Below, piece by piece: positions 35,721 through 46,353 of a stretch of 64,000 nucleotides of DNA. This DNA is from Loktanella fryxellensis. Its GTDB lineage: Bacteria > Pseudomonadota > Alphaproteobacteria > Rhodobacterales > Rhodobacteraceae. The stretch lies in contig NZ_FOCI01000012.1 of the NCBI RefSeq assembly GCF_900110065.1, positions 1 to 64,000 of the forward strand, given 5' to 3'. The notes under the pieces were generated by a model. The model saw nothing but the letters and a program-made list of their open reading frames with translations. It had not been told where the DNA came from and made no database searches. Numbering within the stretch: the stretch's first letter is position 1; every line of letters begins with the position of its first letter. Made by a program: the position numbers and the translations under genes.

Positions 35721-36776
35721 ATGATACCCGCAGACCGCATGGCCCAGATCATCGACCGCTTCCAGTTTCTGGAGGCGAAGATGGCGGGCGACGTGGCAGG
35801 CGGCGACATCGCGGCCCTCGCCCGCGAATACAGCGACCTGACGCCGGTGGTGGCCACGCTGCAGGCCTACATCGACCTGTCGCAGCAGATCACCGACACC
35901 GAAGACCTGCTGTCCGACCCCGAGATGCGCCGCATGGCGGAAGAAGAGCTGCCCGACCTGCGCGCACGGCTCGCTGCATCGGAAACCGCCGTGCAACTGG
36001 CCCTGCTGCCGCGCGACGCCGCCGATGCCCGCCCCGCGCTGCTGGAAATCCGCCCCGGCACCGGTGGGGATGAGGCGTCTCTCTTCGCCGCCGATCTGCT
36101 GCGGATGTATCAGCGCTATGCCGAAGGCCGCCGCTGGACCTTCGAGGTGCTCGATCAGTCGGACACGGAACTGGGCGGGATCAAGGAGGTCACCGTCCGC
36201 ATCGCGGGCGACGGCGTGTTCGCACGGCTGAAATACGAATCCGGCGTGCACCGGGTCCAGCGCGTGCCCGAAACCGAAAGCGGCGGGCGCATCCATACCT
36301 CTGCCGCGACGGTCGCTGTCCTGCCGGAGGCGGAGGAGGTCGACGTGCAGATCGCCGCCAGCGACATCCGCATCGACACGATGCGCGCCAGCGGTGCGGG
36401 CGGACAGCACGTGAATACCACCGATTCGGCGGTGCGGATCACCCACCTGCCCACCGGTATCATCGTCGTCAGCGCCGAGAAATCGCAGCACCGCAACCGC
36501 GAGATTGCCATGAACGTGCTGAGGACGCGGCTGTTCGATCTGGAACGCCAGCGCATCGACGGCGCACGCTCTGCCGACCGCAAGGCGCAGATCGGCACCG
36601 GCGACCGGTCCGAGCGCATCCGCACCTACAACTTTCCCCAAGGCCGCCTGACCGACCACCGGATCAACCTGACGCTCTATGCGCTGAACCAGATCCTGCA
36701 GGGTGACCTCGACACGATCATCGACGCGCTGCAGGCGGATGCGCAGGCGCGTCTGCTGGCCGAGATGGGCACGTGA
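35721..36776 (+). CDS. prfA: Peptide chain release factor 1
   Basis: 351 residues. GGQ loop in [19 protein letters not shown], the tRNA-mimic and codon-recognition domain near [19 protein letters not shown] (with the PxT-type motif PET), and the coiled-coil N-terminus. It reads UAA and UAG. It is coupled to prmC, whose product methylates the GGQ glutamine. Confidence 0.96.
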   Translation: MIPADRMAQIIDRFQFLEAKMAGDVAGGDIAALAREYSDLTPVVATLQAYIDLSQQITDTEDLLSDPEMRRMAEEELPDLRARLAASETAVQLALLPRDAADARPALLEIRPGTGGDEASLFAADLLRMYQRYAEGRRWTFEVLDQSDTELGGIKEVTVRIAGDGVFARLKYESGVHRVQRVPETESGGRIHTSAATVAVLPEAEEVDVQIAASDIRIDTMRASGAGGQHVNTTDSAVRITHLPTGIIVVSAEKSQHRNREIAMNVLRTRLFDLERQRIDGARSADRKAQIGTGDRSERIRTYNFPQGRLTDHRINLTLYALNQILQGDLDTIIDALQADAQARLLAEMGT

Positions 36777-37636
36777 TCTGGGCCGACCTGCTGCGGCAGG
36801 GGGCGCAGACCCTGACGGCGGCGGGCGTGCCCGATGCCGCGCGCGATGCGCGCAGACTTGCCGCGCACGTGCTGGGGGTGGAACCTGCCCGGATTACGCT
36901 GGTGGCCCAGGACGCGGTCGGCCCTGGTCTGGCGCAGCTCTATGACGGGTTGATCGCCCAGCGGTCCCGCCGCGTGCCAGTGTCGCACCTGACCGGCAGC
37001 CGCCAGTTCTATGGCCGCGTCTTCACCGTGACCCCCGATGTCCTCGACCCGCGACCCGAGACGGAGACGCTGATCGAGGCCGCCCTTGCCCGTCCATGGC
37101 AGCGGATGCTCGATCTTGGGACAGGATCGGGCTGCATCCTGTTGACATTGCTGGCTGAACGCGGGGCGACCACGTTCGGCATCGGCACCGATCTGTCGCG
37201 CGCGGCGCTGTCGGTGGCGATGCGCAACGCAGCTGACCTGCGGCTGGGCGACCGGGTGCAGTTCCATGCGGGTGACTGGCTGGACGCGCTGCCCGCGGGC
37301 ACCGCCGCCTTCGATCTGATCGTCTCGAACCCACCCTACATCAGCCTCGACGATTTCGCGACGCTGGCGCCCGACGTGGGCCTGTACGAGCCGCGCCTTG
37401 CCCTGACCGACGGCGCCGACGGCCTCGGTGCCTACCGCCGGATCGCGCGCAGCGCTCCCGCGCATCTCGTGCAGGGCGGCTGGCTGTTGGTCGAGATCGG
37501 GCCTGCGCAGGGGAAGGCCGTGGCGGACCTGTTCACGGCGGCAGGCCTGACGGTGGTCACCGTGCTGCAGGACCTCGACGGACGCGATCGCGTCGTGACA
37601 GGACAAAAGCCGCGCAGCACCCCGCAAAAGCGCTGA
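36773..37636 (+). CDS. prmC: Release-factor glutamine methyltransferase PrmC
   Basis: 287 residues. GTG start at 36773 overlaps the prfA stop. The SAM-binding [14 protein letters not shown] and the catalytic NPPY motif ([12 protein letters not shown]) are present, with the RPETETL substrate motif upstream. It modifies the GGQ glutamine of RF1 and RF2, which fits its position after prfA. Confidence 0.95.
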   Translation: MIWADLLRQGAQTLTAAGVPDAARDARRLAAHVLGVEPARITLVAQDAVGPGLAQLYDGLIAQRSRRVPVSHLTGSRQFYGRVFTVTPDVLDPRPETETLIEAALARPWQRMLDLGTGSGCILLTLLAERGATTFGIGTDLSRAALSVAMRNAADLRLGDRVQFHAGDWLDALPAGTAAFDLIVSNPPYISLDDFATLAPDVGLYEPRLALTDGADGLGAYRRIARSAPAHLVQGGWLLVEIGPAQGKAVADLFTAAGLTVVTVLQDLDGRDRVVTGQKPRSTPQKR

Positions 37637-37817
37637 AACCCCCCGAATTTCGCTTGCCAGACCGCTTTTCACATGCCATTTCGATCCCATCGGCGCGGCG
37701 AGTGATCACGCATTCCCCCCGGTTGTCGCCAGACACAGCTTGGTCGCCCGTCGTGCCCTTTGCACCGCATCAAGGCACCATGCCCAACGAAGCCAACGGC
37801 TTGAGGCAAGTTCATTC

Positions 37818-38630
37818 ATGAGATCATCGAAGTCACGGTCGCGCGGGAACAAGAACCGCAACACCAGCCGTCCCACTGGCGGCAACATCATCAACCGGGT
37901 CTTCGACAGCTCTGGTCCCGATGGCAAGGTGCGCGGCACGCCGCAGCAGATCATCGAGAAGTACAACCAGCTGCACCGTGACGCGCAGCTGTCCAACGAC
38001 CGCGTGAACGCCGAAAATTTCGCCCAGCACGCCGAACACTACCTGCGGATGCTCGCCGAGGCGCAGCGCGAGGTGGATCGCCAACGCGATGAGCAGGAAG
38101 AGCAAAACCGCGCCCGTCAGGCCGAACGCGACCGCGAACGCACCGAGCAGGAAGAGCTGAACCGTCAGCGTCAGGCCGAGCGTGACCGGGAGCGCAACGA
38201 GCGCCTGCGCGCGCAGGAACAGGCCGGTGGTGCGCGCGACGACCAGCAGCCGCGCGCAGAGCAGCAGCCGCGTCAGGACCAGCAGCCGCGTCAGGACCAG
38301 CAGCCGCGTGCAGACCAGCAACCGCGATTCGTGGATCAACCCCGGCAGAGTGATCAGCCACGTGTTCCCGACGCAGCACGTGGCGGCGATGCACCGGTGG
38401 CCGACAGCCGCGATGGCGAGGGGCAGTCTCCGGCACGACGGACGCGCCAGCCGCGCCAGCGCACGGGGCAGACCGATGGCCAGCCCGCGATTCAGGGCGA
38501 CAGCGGTCTGGTCGACACGCCAGAGGCCCGCACCGATGCGCCAGCCCCGAAACCCCGCAAGCCCCGCGCCCCGCGCAAGCCGCGCGAGGCATCGGATGCA
38601 CCCGGTGCGGCCACCGGCACCGACGACTGA
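37818..38630 (+). CDS. DUF4167 protein with Gln/Arg-rich repeats
   Basis: 270 residues. N-terminus MRSSKSRSRGNKNRN...GGNIINRVFDSSGPDGKVRGTPQQIIEKYNQLHRDAQLSNDRVNAENFAQHAEHYLRML is the DUF4167 domain. Then a charged coiled-coil with two similar repeats (NRARQAERDRER and NRQRQAERDRER), a run of QQPRxDQQPR units (about residues 147-174) and a C-terminus rich in PRKPRAPRKPRE. The highly basic tails suggest RNA or nucleic-acid binding. ATG 37818 is chosen because the domain starts there. Function unknown. Confidence 0.75.
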   Translation: MRSSKSRSRGNKNRNTSRPTGGNIINRVFDSSGPDGKVRGTPQQIIEKYNQLHRDAQLSNDRVNAENFAQHAEHYLRMLAEAQREVDRQRDEQEEQNRARQAERDRERTEQEELNRQRQAERDRERNERLRAQEQAGGARDDQQPRAEQQPRQDQQPRQDQQPRADQQPRFVDQPRQSDQPRVPDAARGGDAPVADSRDGEGQSPARRTRQPRQRTGQTDGQPAIQGDSGLVDTPEARTDAPAPKPRKPRAPRKPREASDAPGAATGTDD

Positions 38631-38655
38631 GCCTGCCCGATGCGACGCATGAAAT

Positions 38656-38686
38656 GGCCCTCGGCGATGATCGCCGGGGGCCTTTT
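38656..38686 (+). terminator. Terminator between DUF4167 gene and rsmA
   Basis: Stem GGCCC-t-CGGCGA pairs with TCGCCG-g-GGGCC around a short loop, then TTTT. It lies between convergent genes and can serve both. Confidence 0.8.
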
Positions 38687-38699
38687 CATGTCTGCAATG

Positions 38700-39545
38700 T
38701 CAGATCTGCGGCGTCAGGCTGCGGGTCAGGGCGCAGAACTGTTCCAGCCCGATTTCCTCCGCCCGCGCGGTGGGTGGGATACCGACCGCTGTCAGGTGAT
38801 CCTCGATCCCCGGGCCCAGTGGCTTCAGCGCCGACCGCAGCATCTTGCGCCGCTGGTTGAACGCCGTCGCCACCACCCGGTTCAGCATCGCCGCATCCGC
38901 CGGATAGCGTGGCGCGGGCAGCGCAGTCAGGTGTACGACAGCGGAGCTGACCTTGGGCGGCGGTGTGAACGCCTCCGGCGGCAGATCCATGACGATCCGG
39001 GCATCGGTGCGCCAATGCACCAACAAGGCGAGGCGGCCATAGGCATTGTCGCCGGGCTTCGCCACTATGCGCTGCGCCACCTCGCGCTGGAACATCAGGG
39101 TCAGGCTGTCCCAGAACGGCGGCCAGGTCGGCGGCGACAGCCAGCGCACCAGCAACTCCGTCCCGATGTTGTAGGGCAGGTTGGCCGCGATGCGGATCGG
39201 TGCCGTCAGCCGCCCCGCGACGTCAACATCCAGCGCATCGCCCAGCACGACATCCAGCCGTCCCGGATAGGCGGCGGCGATCTCCTCCAGTGCGGGGATG
39301 CAGCGGGGATCCTTCTCCACCGCCAGGACACGCCGCGCGCCTTCGGCCAGCAGGCCGCGGGTCAGTCCACCCGGTCCGGGACCGATCTCGAGGATGTCGG
39401 ACCCCACCAGATCGCCTGCCATCCGCGCGATCTTGGCGGTCAGATTCAGGTCCAGCAGGAAGTTCTGTCCCAGCGATTTCTGGGCGGCAATCCCATGCGT
39501 CGCGATCACCGCGCGCAGGGGGGGCAGGGAATCGATGCGGCTCAT
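38700..39545 (-). CDS. rsmA: 16S rRNA dimethyladenosine transferase (KsgA/RsmA)
   Basis: 281 residues. [18 protein letters not shown] at the start, SAM-binding [15 protein letters not shown], catalytic [11 protein letters not shown]. It dimethylates two adenines near the 3' end of 16S rRNA. ATG 39545 overlaps the pdxA stop by ATGA. The order surA-pdxA-rsmA is conserved in proteobacteria. Confidence 0.96.
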   Translation of the reverse strand: MSRIDSLPPLRAVIATHGIAAQKSLGQNFLLDLNLTAKIARMAGDLVGSDILEIGPGPGGLTRGLLAEGARRVLAVEKDPRCIPALEEIAAAYPGRLDVVLGDALDVDVAGRLTAPIRIAANLPYNIGTELLVRWLSPPTWPPFWDSLTLMFQREVAQRIVAKPGDNAYGRLALLVHWRTDARIVMDLPPEAFTPPPKVSSAVVHLTALPAPRYPADAAMLNRVVATAFNQRRKMLRSALKPLGPGIEDHLTAVGIPPTARAEEIGLEQFCALTRSLTPQI

Positions 39546-40579
39546 CGTATCATCTTGTCTGAAATACGCGCGTCGGAGGCTCCGATGCTTCTTGCGTCAC
39601 GGGCGTCCGCCATCCGCGCCGCCATCCGCAGCGCCGCGATCATCGACGTCGCATCCGCCACGCCGCGTCCGGCGATATCGAATGCGGTACCGTGATCCGG
39701 CGACGTCCTCACGAAAGGCAGGCCCAGCGTCACGTTCACGCCACCGGCGAAGTCGATGGTCTTGATCGGGATCAGGGCCTGATCGTGGTACATGCACACG
39801 GCGACGTCATAGCGCGCCCGCGCGCTCGCATGAAACATCGTGTCGGCGGGCAGCGGGCCGGTCAGGTCCATCCCCTCCGCCCGCAGCGCGGCCAGCACGG
39901 GGGCGATCAGATCGCGCTCCTCGGACCCCATCTTGCCGTCCTCGCCCGCATGGGGGTTCAGACCCGCCACCGCGATGCGCGGGCCTGCGATCCCGAAATC
40001 GCGGATCAACGCCGCATGGGTGATCCGCAGCGTGTCGCGCAGCCCCTGCGCCGTCAGTGCCGACGGCACGGCGGACAGGGGAATGTGGATCGTCGCGGGC
40101 ACGACGCGCAGGGCGTCGCAGGCCAGCATCATCACCACGGGCACGCCCCCCGCGAGGGTGGCCAGATATTCCGTATGCCCCGGATGGGCAAAGCCCGCGC
40201 CATTCTGTAGTGCCGCCTTGTGGATCGGGGCAGTGCAGATCGCGCGCGCATGCCCCGAGGTCACCAGCGCCACACCGTCGGCGATGGCGTCGATGACGCC
40301 TTGGGCATGGCGGGTGTCGGGACGACCCGGCACGGTTGCGCCGCCGAAATCGCGGGCCAGCACCGGCAATGCGTCGGGGCAGGGTCCGTGTGCGTCCTTG
40401 ACATCGCCGATCACGCGCACCGGTGTGCCGGCTGGCAAATGCGCGGGATCGCCGATCCACAGCAGCGCCATGTCCGCACCCAGCGCGCGCCATGCGGCGA
40501 CGGCGACCTCCGGCCCGATGCCGGACGGTTCGCCGCAGCTGATGACGATGGGCGCGTCGCGGCCGGGCGGCCGGGTCAC
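39542..40579 (-). CDS. pdxA: 4-hydroxythreonine-4-phosphate dehydrogenase
   Basis: 345 residues. [13 protein letters not shown] is the family start; [69 protein letters not shown] carry the metal-binding histidines and the substrate loop. It acts in pyridoxal phosphate synthesis. The start is GTG 40579, which sits inside the 14-bp repeat array separating this gene from surA. Confidence 0.93.
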   Translation of the reverse strand: MTRPPGRDAPIVISCGEPSGIGPEVAVAAWRALGADMALLWIGDPAHLPAGTPVRVIGDVKDAHGPCPDALPVLARDFGGATVPGRPDTRHAQGVIDAIADGVALVTSGHARAICTAPIHKAALQNGAGFAHPGHTEYLATLAGGVPVVMMLACDALRVVPATIHIPLSAVPSALTAQGLRDTLRITHAALIRDFGIAGPRIAVAGLNPHAGEDGKMGSEERDLIAPVLAALRAEGMDLTGPLPADTMFHASARARYDVAVCMYHDQALIPIKTIDFAGGVNVTLGLPFVRTSPDHGTAFDIAGRGVADATSMIAALRMAARMADARDARSIGASDARISDKMIR

Positions 40580-40642
40580 GGGCGGTACCTCACGGGCGGT
40601 TACTCACGGGCGATTACTCACGGGCGGCCACTCACGGGCGGA
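40576..40642. repeat. 14-bp tandem repeat between surA and pdxA
   Basis: Four full units and a partial (starts 40576, 40590, 40604, 40618, 40632), each beginning TCACGGGCGG or TCACGGGCGA followed by four variable bases. Read on the minus strand every unit contains CCCGTGA: the first is the surA stop, the last carries the pdxA GTG start. Confidence 0.9.
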
Positions 40643-41822
40643 TCGTCGCCTGTGCGCGCAGGTCCGCCAGCAGTGCATCAGCAAAGCCCGACAACCGCTG
40701 CGCCTGCAACTGCGTCCGCAGCGCCTCCGGGTCGGCGGCGGCGTCGCCATAGGTGCGCGCACACATCATCACCAGCAGCGTGGTGTTGCCACGGCTGATC
40801 CCGACAGAGGTCTCATTCGCGTCCAGCTTGGCCAGTTCCAGCGCGATGTCCTGCGGGATCTGGTCGGGGGCCACGGTTTCGCGGGCCAGCACGGCCGCAG
40901 GTTGTCCGCGTGCCACGCCGTAAAGGTCGTCGCAGGTGTCGATGCGGTTCGCCACACCCTGCGCTGCGGCCCGGTCGCCGCCGACCGCATAGGTGGCATA
41001 GTCGATCGCAGTGGGCGCGGCCTGCGCCTGTGGCACCTCACGGATGCCGCGCAGCTGGAACAAGGCGACGCCGTTGGGGATCGGGATCGGTGCCGTCACC
41101 TCGTTCACCGCAAGACCGGCCAGCAGACCCTGCAATCCGGCGGGAAAGTTGCTTAGCGGCAGCCATTCCAGACGGCCACCGACATCGCGGCTGGGCAGCG
41201 CCGAATATTGCCGGGCTGCCGCCTCGAACGCCGCCTGCGACGTGACCTGTGCGATCTGGGCGGCGATGGCATTCGCCTCCGCCGCCTGCGGCGGCGGTGC
41301 GGCGATGATGATCTCGGTCAGCAGCAGTTCCAGCGCGTCGGCACCGGGCACGGGCTGACCGCCGGCCTGCGCCAGATCCGCGTCGGTCACCTGCGCCTGA
41401 CCGGCATAGCGCTGGCGGATGTAGTCGCGCCACGTCACGCCGATCTCGATGAACGCCTCGAGCGTGCCTTGCGCCACGCCGTTCTGGGCCAGCAGTTGCA
41501 CGAACTGCTCGCCGGTCAGGTTTGCGCGGGTGGCGAAAGCGTCGATCTCGATCGCCAGACCTTCCGGCGCCAGGCTGACGCCGCGCCGGTCGAGCTCTTC
41601 CTGCTTCAGGCGTTCCTCGATCAGTTGCTCGCGCGCGATCGTCTGGACATCGCCGGGCGTGTTGAACAGGGTCAGCAGCCGCGCCCGCTGGTCCAGCTCG
41701 TAGCCCGTGATCGCACTGTCGTTCACGGTGATGACCGGCGAGAACTGGGCCTGCGCCGCACCCATCGACAGGGGCAGCAGGGCGGCGGTCAACAGGGCTT
41801 TCAGCAGATGGGTCGGGCGCAT
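40632..41822 (-). CDS. surA: Periplasmic chaperone/prolyl isomerase SurA
   Basis: 396 residues with a signal peptide (LLKALLTAALLPLSMGAAQA). The N-terminal SurA_N domain opens with SPVITVNDSAITGYELDQRARLLTL; one parvulin-like domain follows (ARQYSALPSRDVGGRLEWLPLSNFP...APIPIPNGVALFQL). It folds outer-membrane proteins, including LptD encoded just upstream in the operon. Ends with the first repeat unit of the 14-bp array. Confidence 0.88.
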   Translation of the reverse strand: MRPTHLLKALLTAALLPLSMGAAQAQFSPVITVNDSAITGYELDQRARLLTLFNTPGDVQTIAREQLIEERLKQEELDRRGVSLAPEGLAIEIDAFATRANLTGEQFVQLLAQNGVAQGTLEAFIEIGVTWRDYIRQRYAGQAQVTDADLAQAGGQPVPGADALELLLTEIIIAAPPPQAAEANAIAAQIAQVTSQAAFEAAARQYSALPSRDVGGRLEWLPLSNFPAGLQGLLAGLAVNEVTAPIPIPNGVALFQLRGIREVPQAQAAPTAIDYATYAVGGDRAAAQGVANRIDTCDDLYGVARGQPAAVLARETVAPDQIPQDIALELAKLDANETSVGISRGNTTLLVMMCARTYGDAAADPEALRTQLQAQRLSGFADALLADLRAQATIRP

Positions 41823-41885
41823 GGGGCGATGGTCCTATCGTCGGTTCGGCACGGGAGGCCGCAGGAACGGGGTGCGGCGGTCGGT

Positions 41886-44003
41886 TCAGCTTTGGCAGTC
41901 GCGGGGCGTGATCTTCCGCACGCCACGGGCGGAAAAGCCCCGCAATGCCACCGATAGCCCATAGTCGGTCGTTGGCTGCACCGTAGTCGAAACCACATAG
42001 CGGCGCGAGGCCGAAAGCGAGACGCGCACGCATTCGTTCTGCCAGCCGACCTCGATCCCGGCGCGCGCGGGCGCATCGCGGGCGATGTCGTAGCGGGTGT
42101 CGAAACCGACGTTCCACGCCTGCGTCACCTGCACCGCCCCGTCGAAGCTGTATTCCGACACCGTGTCGGTGCGCCCCGTCGCCGGATCGGCGGCCTGCCA
42201 GATATAGCCGCCGGCCAATTGCACGTCGGGCCGGTTCCAGAACACGCGCGCGGTCGCCAGCGTCGTGTCCGCATCGTCCTGCAGCAGCGCACGTCCGTCG
42301 AAGGTCAGCCCGCGCGGCAGGCGGATCTGACCTGCGACCAGCCAGTCCGACGCCGCCTTGCTCTGCCCCGATGTCGGGGTGAAGGCGGGGTCGGCCTCGC
42401 TGCGCAGGATGCGGCCAAAGCCGAGGCTCGATTTCACGCCCTCCGACCCGGCCCGCGTCCACGTCACGCCAAGGCCGAGCCGCATCCCATCCTCGGCCAC
42501 GTCCTGACCGGGGGCCTGCGCCAGCGCCAGCAGGTTGCCCGCGTCGAGTTCGGTGCGGGTGCTGTCCTCGTTCGGGGGGGTGTCGCCGTAGGGCTGCGAC
42601 CACGTCAGGGCCGCGACGGGTTCCAGCACGTGCCGGGTCCGTCCGTTCTGGCGCACCAGAGGATAGCGCAGCAGGACCTGACCGTAGGGGACAACACGCG
42701 ACAGCGTGGCGTGGAACCGCGTCGTGTCCGTCAGCTGGTAGACATCCGCGGTCAGCGCGCTGGTCACCGTCCAGACCACGCCGCCGCCCGTGACGCCGTC
42801 CTGCGCCCATGCGGCGCTGGCCCCGGTGCGGGTCACGTCGCGCCCCGTAGGCACCTCGTCGGCGCCATAGCGCACCAGCGTGTCGGCGCTGGCGGTGACG
42901 GTCACCGTCCCACCGGCTGCGGGATACAGGCGTCGCACCAGACCGGCCGCCCCCACGACGGGGGGCAGGCTGGCCGTCACCTCGTTCTCGCGCAGGGTCT
43001 GGTAATAGGACAGGCTGGCCGAGGCGGCGGCATCGTCCGTCACCCGCGTCAGCGCCACGACACTGGCCAGCCGGTCGGTGTCACTGATGTTGTAGTCCGA
43101 CAGATAGGCGCGGTCCGAAGCCTGCTGGATGTCGAACGCCAGCTGCAGGCCATCCGCCATGGCAAAGCTGCCTTCGGCAAAGAGATAGCCGCGCAACCCG
43201 TCCCGGCGATCCAGATCGTCGCTCGATACCGCCCCGTCGACGGTCACGTCGCCGTTGCGGAACGCCTGACGGTAGCGTCCTTCCAGCGTGCGGGTGTTGC
43301 CGGCCAAAAACGGCGTCAGCAGCACGTCGCGACTGTCGCCGAGTGTGACGTAATAGGGCACCTGCAGCCCGAATCCCAATCGGTCGCCGGTCTGGATGCT
43401 GGGGATCAGCACACCCGTGGCGCGGGCATTGTCGGGGGCAGGCAGCCGCAGCGAAGGAAAGGCGAGGATCGGCACGCCTTTGACCCGGAAGCGTGCATTC
43501 TCGAAGTAGATCTGCTGCGCCACTTCGTCGTATATCACCTTTTCGGCGCGGATTTCCCACAGGGGCGCCGTACCGCTGCAGACCTGACAAGAGGTGACGG
43601 CGGTCTTGTAAAGCTGGCTGTAGCGGCCATCCACCCGGTCGATCTGGTTGGCGGCCAGTTGCAGCTGCTGGTTCAGGACCAGCCGCGCGCCCAGCAGGAC
43701 GCCGTTTTCCAGTTGCGGATCGAGGTCGGCCTGCACCGCCGTCAGGATCTCTCCGTCGGGGCCAGTCAGCAGGATCGGTCCCTCGATCCGCAAACGGTCG
43801 GTGGGTTCGTCATAGATGACGCGGGCCGCCTGCAGGCGGCTGCCGTCATAGAGCACCTCGATATTGCCGCTGGCGGTCAGGGTCGTGCCGCCGGTCACGA
43901 AGACCTCGTCGGCCACCAGCGTCGCGGCCTGCTGGGCGTGGCCCGTCGCGGGCGACATCAGGATCGCGGCGCACAACAGCAGGATCAGGTTCAGGGCGCG
44001 CAT
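41886..44003 (-). CDS. lptD: LPS-assembly protein LptD
   Basis: 705 residues. A signal peptide (LILLLCAAILMSPATGHA) leads to an OstA-type N-terminal domain (LVADEVFVTGGTTLTASGNIEVLYDGSRLQAARVIYDEPTDRLRIEGPI) that receives LPS from LptA, then a large outer-membrane beta barrel (from about residue 200). Cysteines at CQVC (about 135) and near the C-terminus (ECVRVS, DCQS) may make disulfides. ATG 44003 overlaps the lptG stop (TGATG). The minus strand reads lptF-lptG-lptD-surA-pdxA-rsmA. Confidence 0.93.
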   Translation of the reverse strand: MRALNLILLLCAAILMSPATGHAQQAATLVADEVFVTGGTTLTASGNIEVLYDGSRLQAARVIYDEPTDRLRIEGPILLTGPDGEILTAVQADLDPQLENGVLLGARLVLNQQLQLAANQIDRVDGRYSQLYKTAVTSCQVCSGTAPLWEIRAEKVIYDEVAQQIYFENARFRVKGVPILAFPSLRLPAPDNARATGVLIPSIQTGDRLGFGLQVPYYVTLGDSRDVLLTPFLAGNTRTLEGRYRQAFRNGDVTVDGAVSSDDLDRRDGLRGYLFAEGSFAMADGLQLAFDIQQASDRAYLSDYNISDTDRLASVVALTRVTDDAAASASLSYYQTLRENEVTASLPPVVGAAGLVRRLYPAAGGTVTVTASADTLVRYGADEVPTGRDVTRTGASAAWAQDGVTGGGVVWTVTSALTADVYQLTDTTRFHATLSRVVPYGQVLLRYPLVRQNGRTRHVLEPVAALTWSQPYGDTPPNEDSTRTELDAGNLLALAQAPGQDVAEDGMRLGLGVTWTRAGSEGVKSSLGFGRILRSEADPAFTPTSGQSKAASDWLVAGQIRLPRGLTFDGRALLQDDADTTLATARVFWNRPDVQLAGGYIWQAADPATGRTDTVSEYSFDGAVQVTQAWNVGFDTRYDIARDAPARAGIEVGWQNECVRVSLSASRRYVVSTTVQPTTDYGLSVALRGFSARGVRKITPRDCQS

Positions 44004-45097
44004 CAGCCATCCTCGCGTTGTAACAGGATGCCAAGGGCCAGTCCTGCGGCGGCCAGCGGCGGGGCCCATGCGGCGAGGGCCGCAGGCACGGCCCCGTTCT
44101 CGCCCATGATCTGGGCGAAATTGCGGATGAAGTAGATCGTGAACGCCAGCATGATCGCCGCCATCACGTTCAGACCGACACGCCCCCCGCGCTGCACCCG
44201 CATGGTGAAGGCGGCCCCGATCAGCAGCATCGCGGTCAGGAACAGCGGCGACGACAGCTCCATCTGAAACCAGACGATATGGCGCTGCGCGGAAAATCCC
44301 GCCGCCTGCAATCGGGCGATGAAGGCGGGCAGATCCCAGATGCCGATCGAACTGGGGACGCCGAACGTGTTGCGGATCTGGTCCGGCGTCAGGGCCGAGG
44401 GGATCGTGGCGGTGGCCGCCTGCGTCGCCATGGCCTCCGGCGTGCCGTCGATGTCCAGGGGCCAGGTCTTGACCCCGTCCAGCTGCCATGCGCCGTCGGA
44501 CAGCACGGCGGTGTCCGCCTTGATCCGCGCCAGCGGTGCGCCGTCCGGGTCATAGGTCAGAAACGTGGCGTCGGTCAGCGTGGTGCCGGACAGGTTGGTG
44601 CGGGCCGCGCGGATCACCGTCTGGCCCGCCGCGTCGCCCTGCCGCAGCCACAGGCCAGAGGACACCAGCCCCAGCACCGACCGAGGACCCTGCAGGTCGG
44701 CCACTTCGGCATCGAAGGCGCGGCTGGTCGCGGCGACGACGGGGTTCAGCACCGCCACGGCCAGAACCCCGATCAGCACCGATGTCAGCGCAGGCGCCAG
44801 CAGCAGCCGCAGCCCGGACCGCCCCGCCGCGCGCACGACCACCAGTTCCGACGACCGGGCCAGCGACAGGAACATCGTGACGCTGGCGATGATGGTGATG
44901 AGGGGCAGGATTTCATAGATGCCGCGCGGCGCATCCAGCACCGACAGCTTCAGGATGGCACCGAACCCCGCCGCATCGTCGCCGTAGCGGCGCAGATTCT
45001 CGGCCAGACCCAGAAACGTCAGCATCACGAGGAAGATGACGAAAACGCTGGTGAAGGACAGCGCAAAGCGGCGCGCAAAATACCGATCGAGGATCAT
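44003..45097 (-). CDS. lptG: LPS export permease LptG
   Basis: 364 residues of the YjgP/YjgQ family: six membrane helices, three before (MILDRYFARRFALSFTSVFVIFLVMLTFLGL) and three after a periplasmic jellyroll domain. It forms the LptB2FG extractor with LptF. ATG 45097 overlaps the lptF stop by ATGA. Confidence 0.93.
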   Translation of the reverse strand: MILDRYFARRFALSFTSVFVIFLVMLTFLGLAENLRRYGDDAAGFGAILKLSVLDAPRGIYEILPLITIIASVTMFLSLARSSELVVVRAAGRSGLRLLLAPALTSVLIGVLAVAVLNPVVAATSRAFDAEVADLQGPRSVLGLVSSGLWLRQGDAAGQTVIRAARTNLSGTTLTDATFLTYDPDGAPLARIKADTAVLSDGAWQLDGVKTWPLDIDGTPEAMATQAATATIPSALTPDQIRNTFGVPSSIGIWDLPAFIARLQAAGFSAQRHIVWFQMELSSPLFLTAMLLIGAAFTMRVQRGGRVGLNVMAAIMLAFTIYFIRNFAQIMGENGAVPAALAAWAPPLAAAGLALGILLQREDG

Positions 45098-46224
45098 GCG
45101 ACGACCCCCGCAGCAGGCTTGCGATGGAACAGATACGGGCGGCCTGCAACCATCAGCAGCACGGTCACCACGGCAAATCCCGCTGCCACCGCCAGATAGG
45201 CCGCGAACCACATCTGCGGCGTGGTGCGGGCGGCGTTCATGCCGACTGTCTCCAGCGCCTTGACGGCGATGATCAGCACGACCGCCCCCACGATACGCGG
45301 CCACAGGCCAAAGCGGCTGAAGCTGCCGGTGATCAGCGCGGCAAATCCCAGCAGCGCCGCCACAGTGCCCAGCAACGCCTGACCGATGCGGTCGTGCCCC
45401 TCGGCCACCAGCTCTGCCGCCGTGCGGCCCGTCTCGGCCTCCAGCGCTGCGGTGGGGCGCAGCAGGTCGATTGTCATCACCTCGCGCGATGTGCGGTCGG
45501 TGCGCGGCGTGATCTGCAACAATCCCCCGATGTTGTACGAAAAATCCGCGAACTCCGTCACGAACAGGCGCGTGTCGGCGACCCGCAGGCTTTGCGCCAT
45601 GCCATCGAGCATCACCAGTTGCGTGTCGCCACCGTCGCGCACCAGATAGGCACGGCGCGCGGTATAGGTCACCTCTGTCCCGGGGTCGCGCAGGTCCGAC
45701 AGGAACACGTCCTGCATCTCGCCCTCCGGCGTGATCGCCCGGATATAAAGGGTGATGCCGTCGGTCGGTTCGATGAACTGCCCCGCCGTCAGGATGCGGG
45801 CGGTGATGTTCTGCGCGATCTCGGCCTGCCGCACGTTCAGCGCGGTGGTCGACAGCGGCACCAGCAGATGCGTCAGTGCCGACATCAGCACCGCCACGAC
45901 CAGACCGAAGTACAGCACCGGACGCGCCATCCGCCACGGGCCAAAGCCTGTCGCCTGCATCACCACAAGCTCGCTGTCCTGCGTCATGCGATTCGTGACA
46001 TAGACGCTGGCCGCAAAGGCCGAGATCGGCAGCGCCAGACGGATGACCCCGGGCAGCGACAGCAGGATCAGCTCGACGATGGTGGCCGCGCCCTGACCGT
46101 CGGCGATCAGCTGATCGAACAGCCGCACGGCGGCATTGATCCAGTAGATCAGCACGAGAACGAGGCTGAAGAACCCGAACACGACCATCAGCTGGCCCAG
46201 CATGTAACGGTCGAAACGGGGCAA
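45094..46224 (-). CDS. lptF: LPS export permease LptF
   Basis: 376 residues from TTG 46224, which has AAGG nine bases upstream and gives the usual family N-terminus (PRFDRYMLGQLMVVFGFFSLVLVLIYWINAAVRLFDQLIADGQ). ATG 46272 and TTG 46296 would add 16-24 atypical residues and have no ribosome site. Six helices flank a periplasmic domain. First gene of the lpt operon, diverging from pepA. Confidence 0.88.
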   Translation of the reverse strand: MPRFDRYMLGQLMVVFGFFSLVLVLIYWINAAVRLFDQLIADGQGAATIVELILLSLPGVIRLALPISAFAASVYVTNRMTQDSELVVMQATGFGPWRMARPVLYFGLVVAVLMSALTHLLVPLSTTALNVRQAEIAQNITARILTAGQFIEPTDGITLYIRAITPEGEMQDVFLSDLRDPGTEVTYTARRAYLVRDGGDTQLVMLDGMAQSLRVADTRLFVTEFADFSYNIGGLLQITPRTDRTSREVMTIDLLRPTAALEAETGRTAAELVAEGHDRIGQALLGTVAALLGFAALITGSFSRFGLWPRIVGAVVLIIAVKALETVGMNAARTTPQMWFAAYLAVAAGFAVVTVLLMVAGRPYLFHRKPAAGVVA

Positions 46225-46353
46225 CGCGGGCAACCTTCGGTGATGTTGCGGCAAGTTAGCCGAAGCGGGCATGTTCGGAAACTGCAAACTGGTCAATGCG
46301 GCGCCGCCCCGCTAGGCAAGGGGCAACCAGATCACAGCCGCGAAAGGCCCGCC

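Noticed and set aside
37818-38630. QQPR and DQQPR repeats as a possible CRISPR-like array
   Set aside because: The repeat is inside a protein gene, is in-frame and has no unique spacers.
45124-46353. 1.2-kb in-frame extension of pepA
   Set aside because: It runs antisense to lptF and encodes a low-complexity Gln/Arg/His sequence. PepA has its normal length and N-terminus from ATG 46354.
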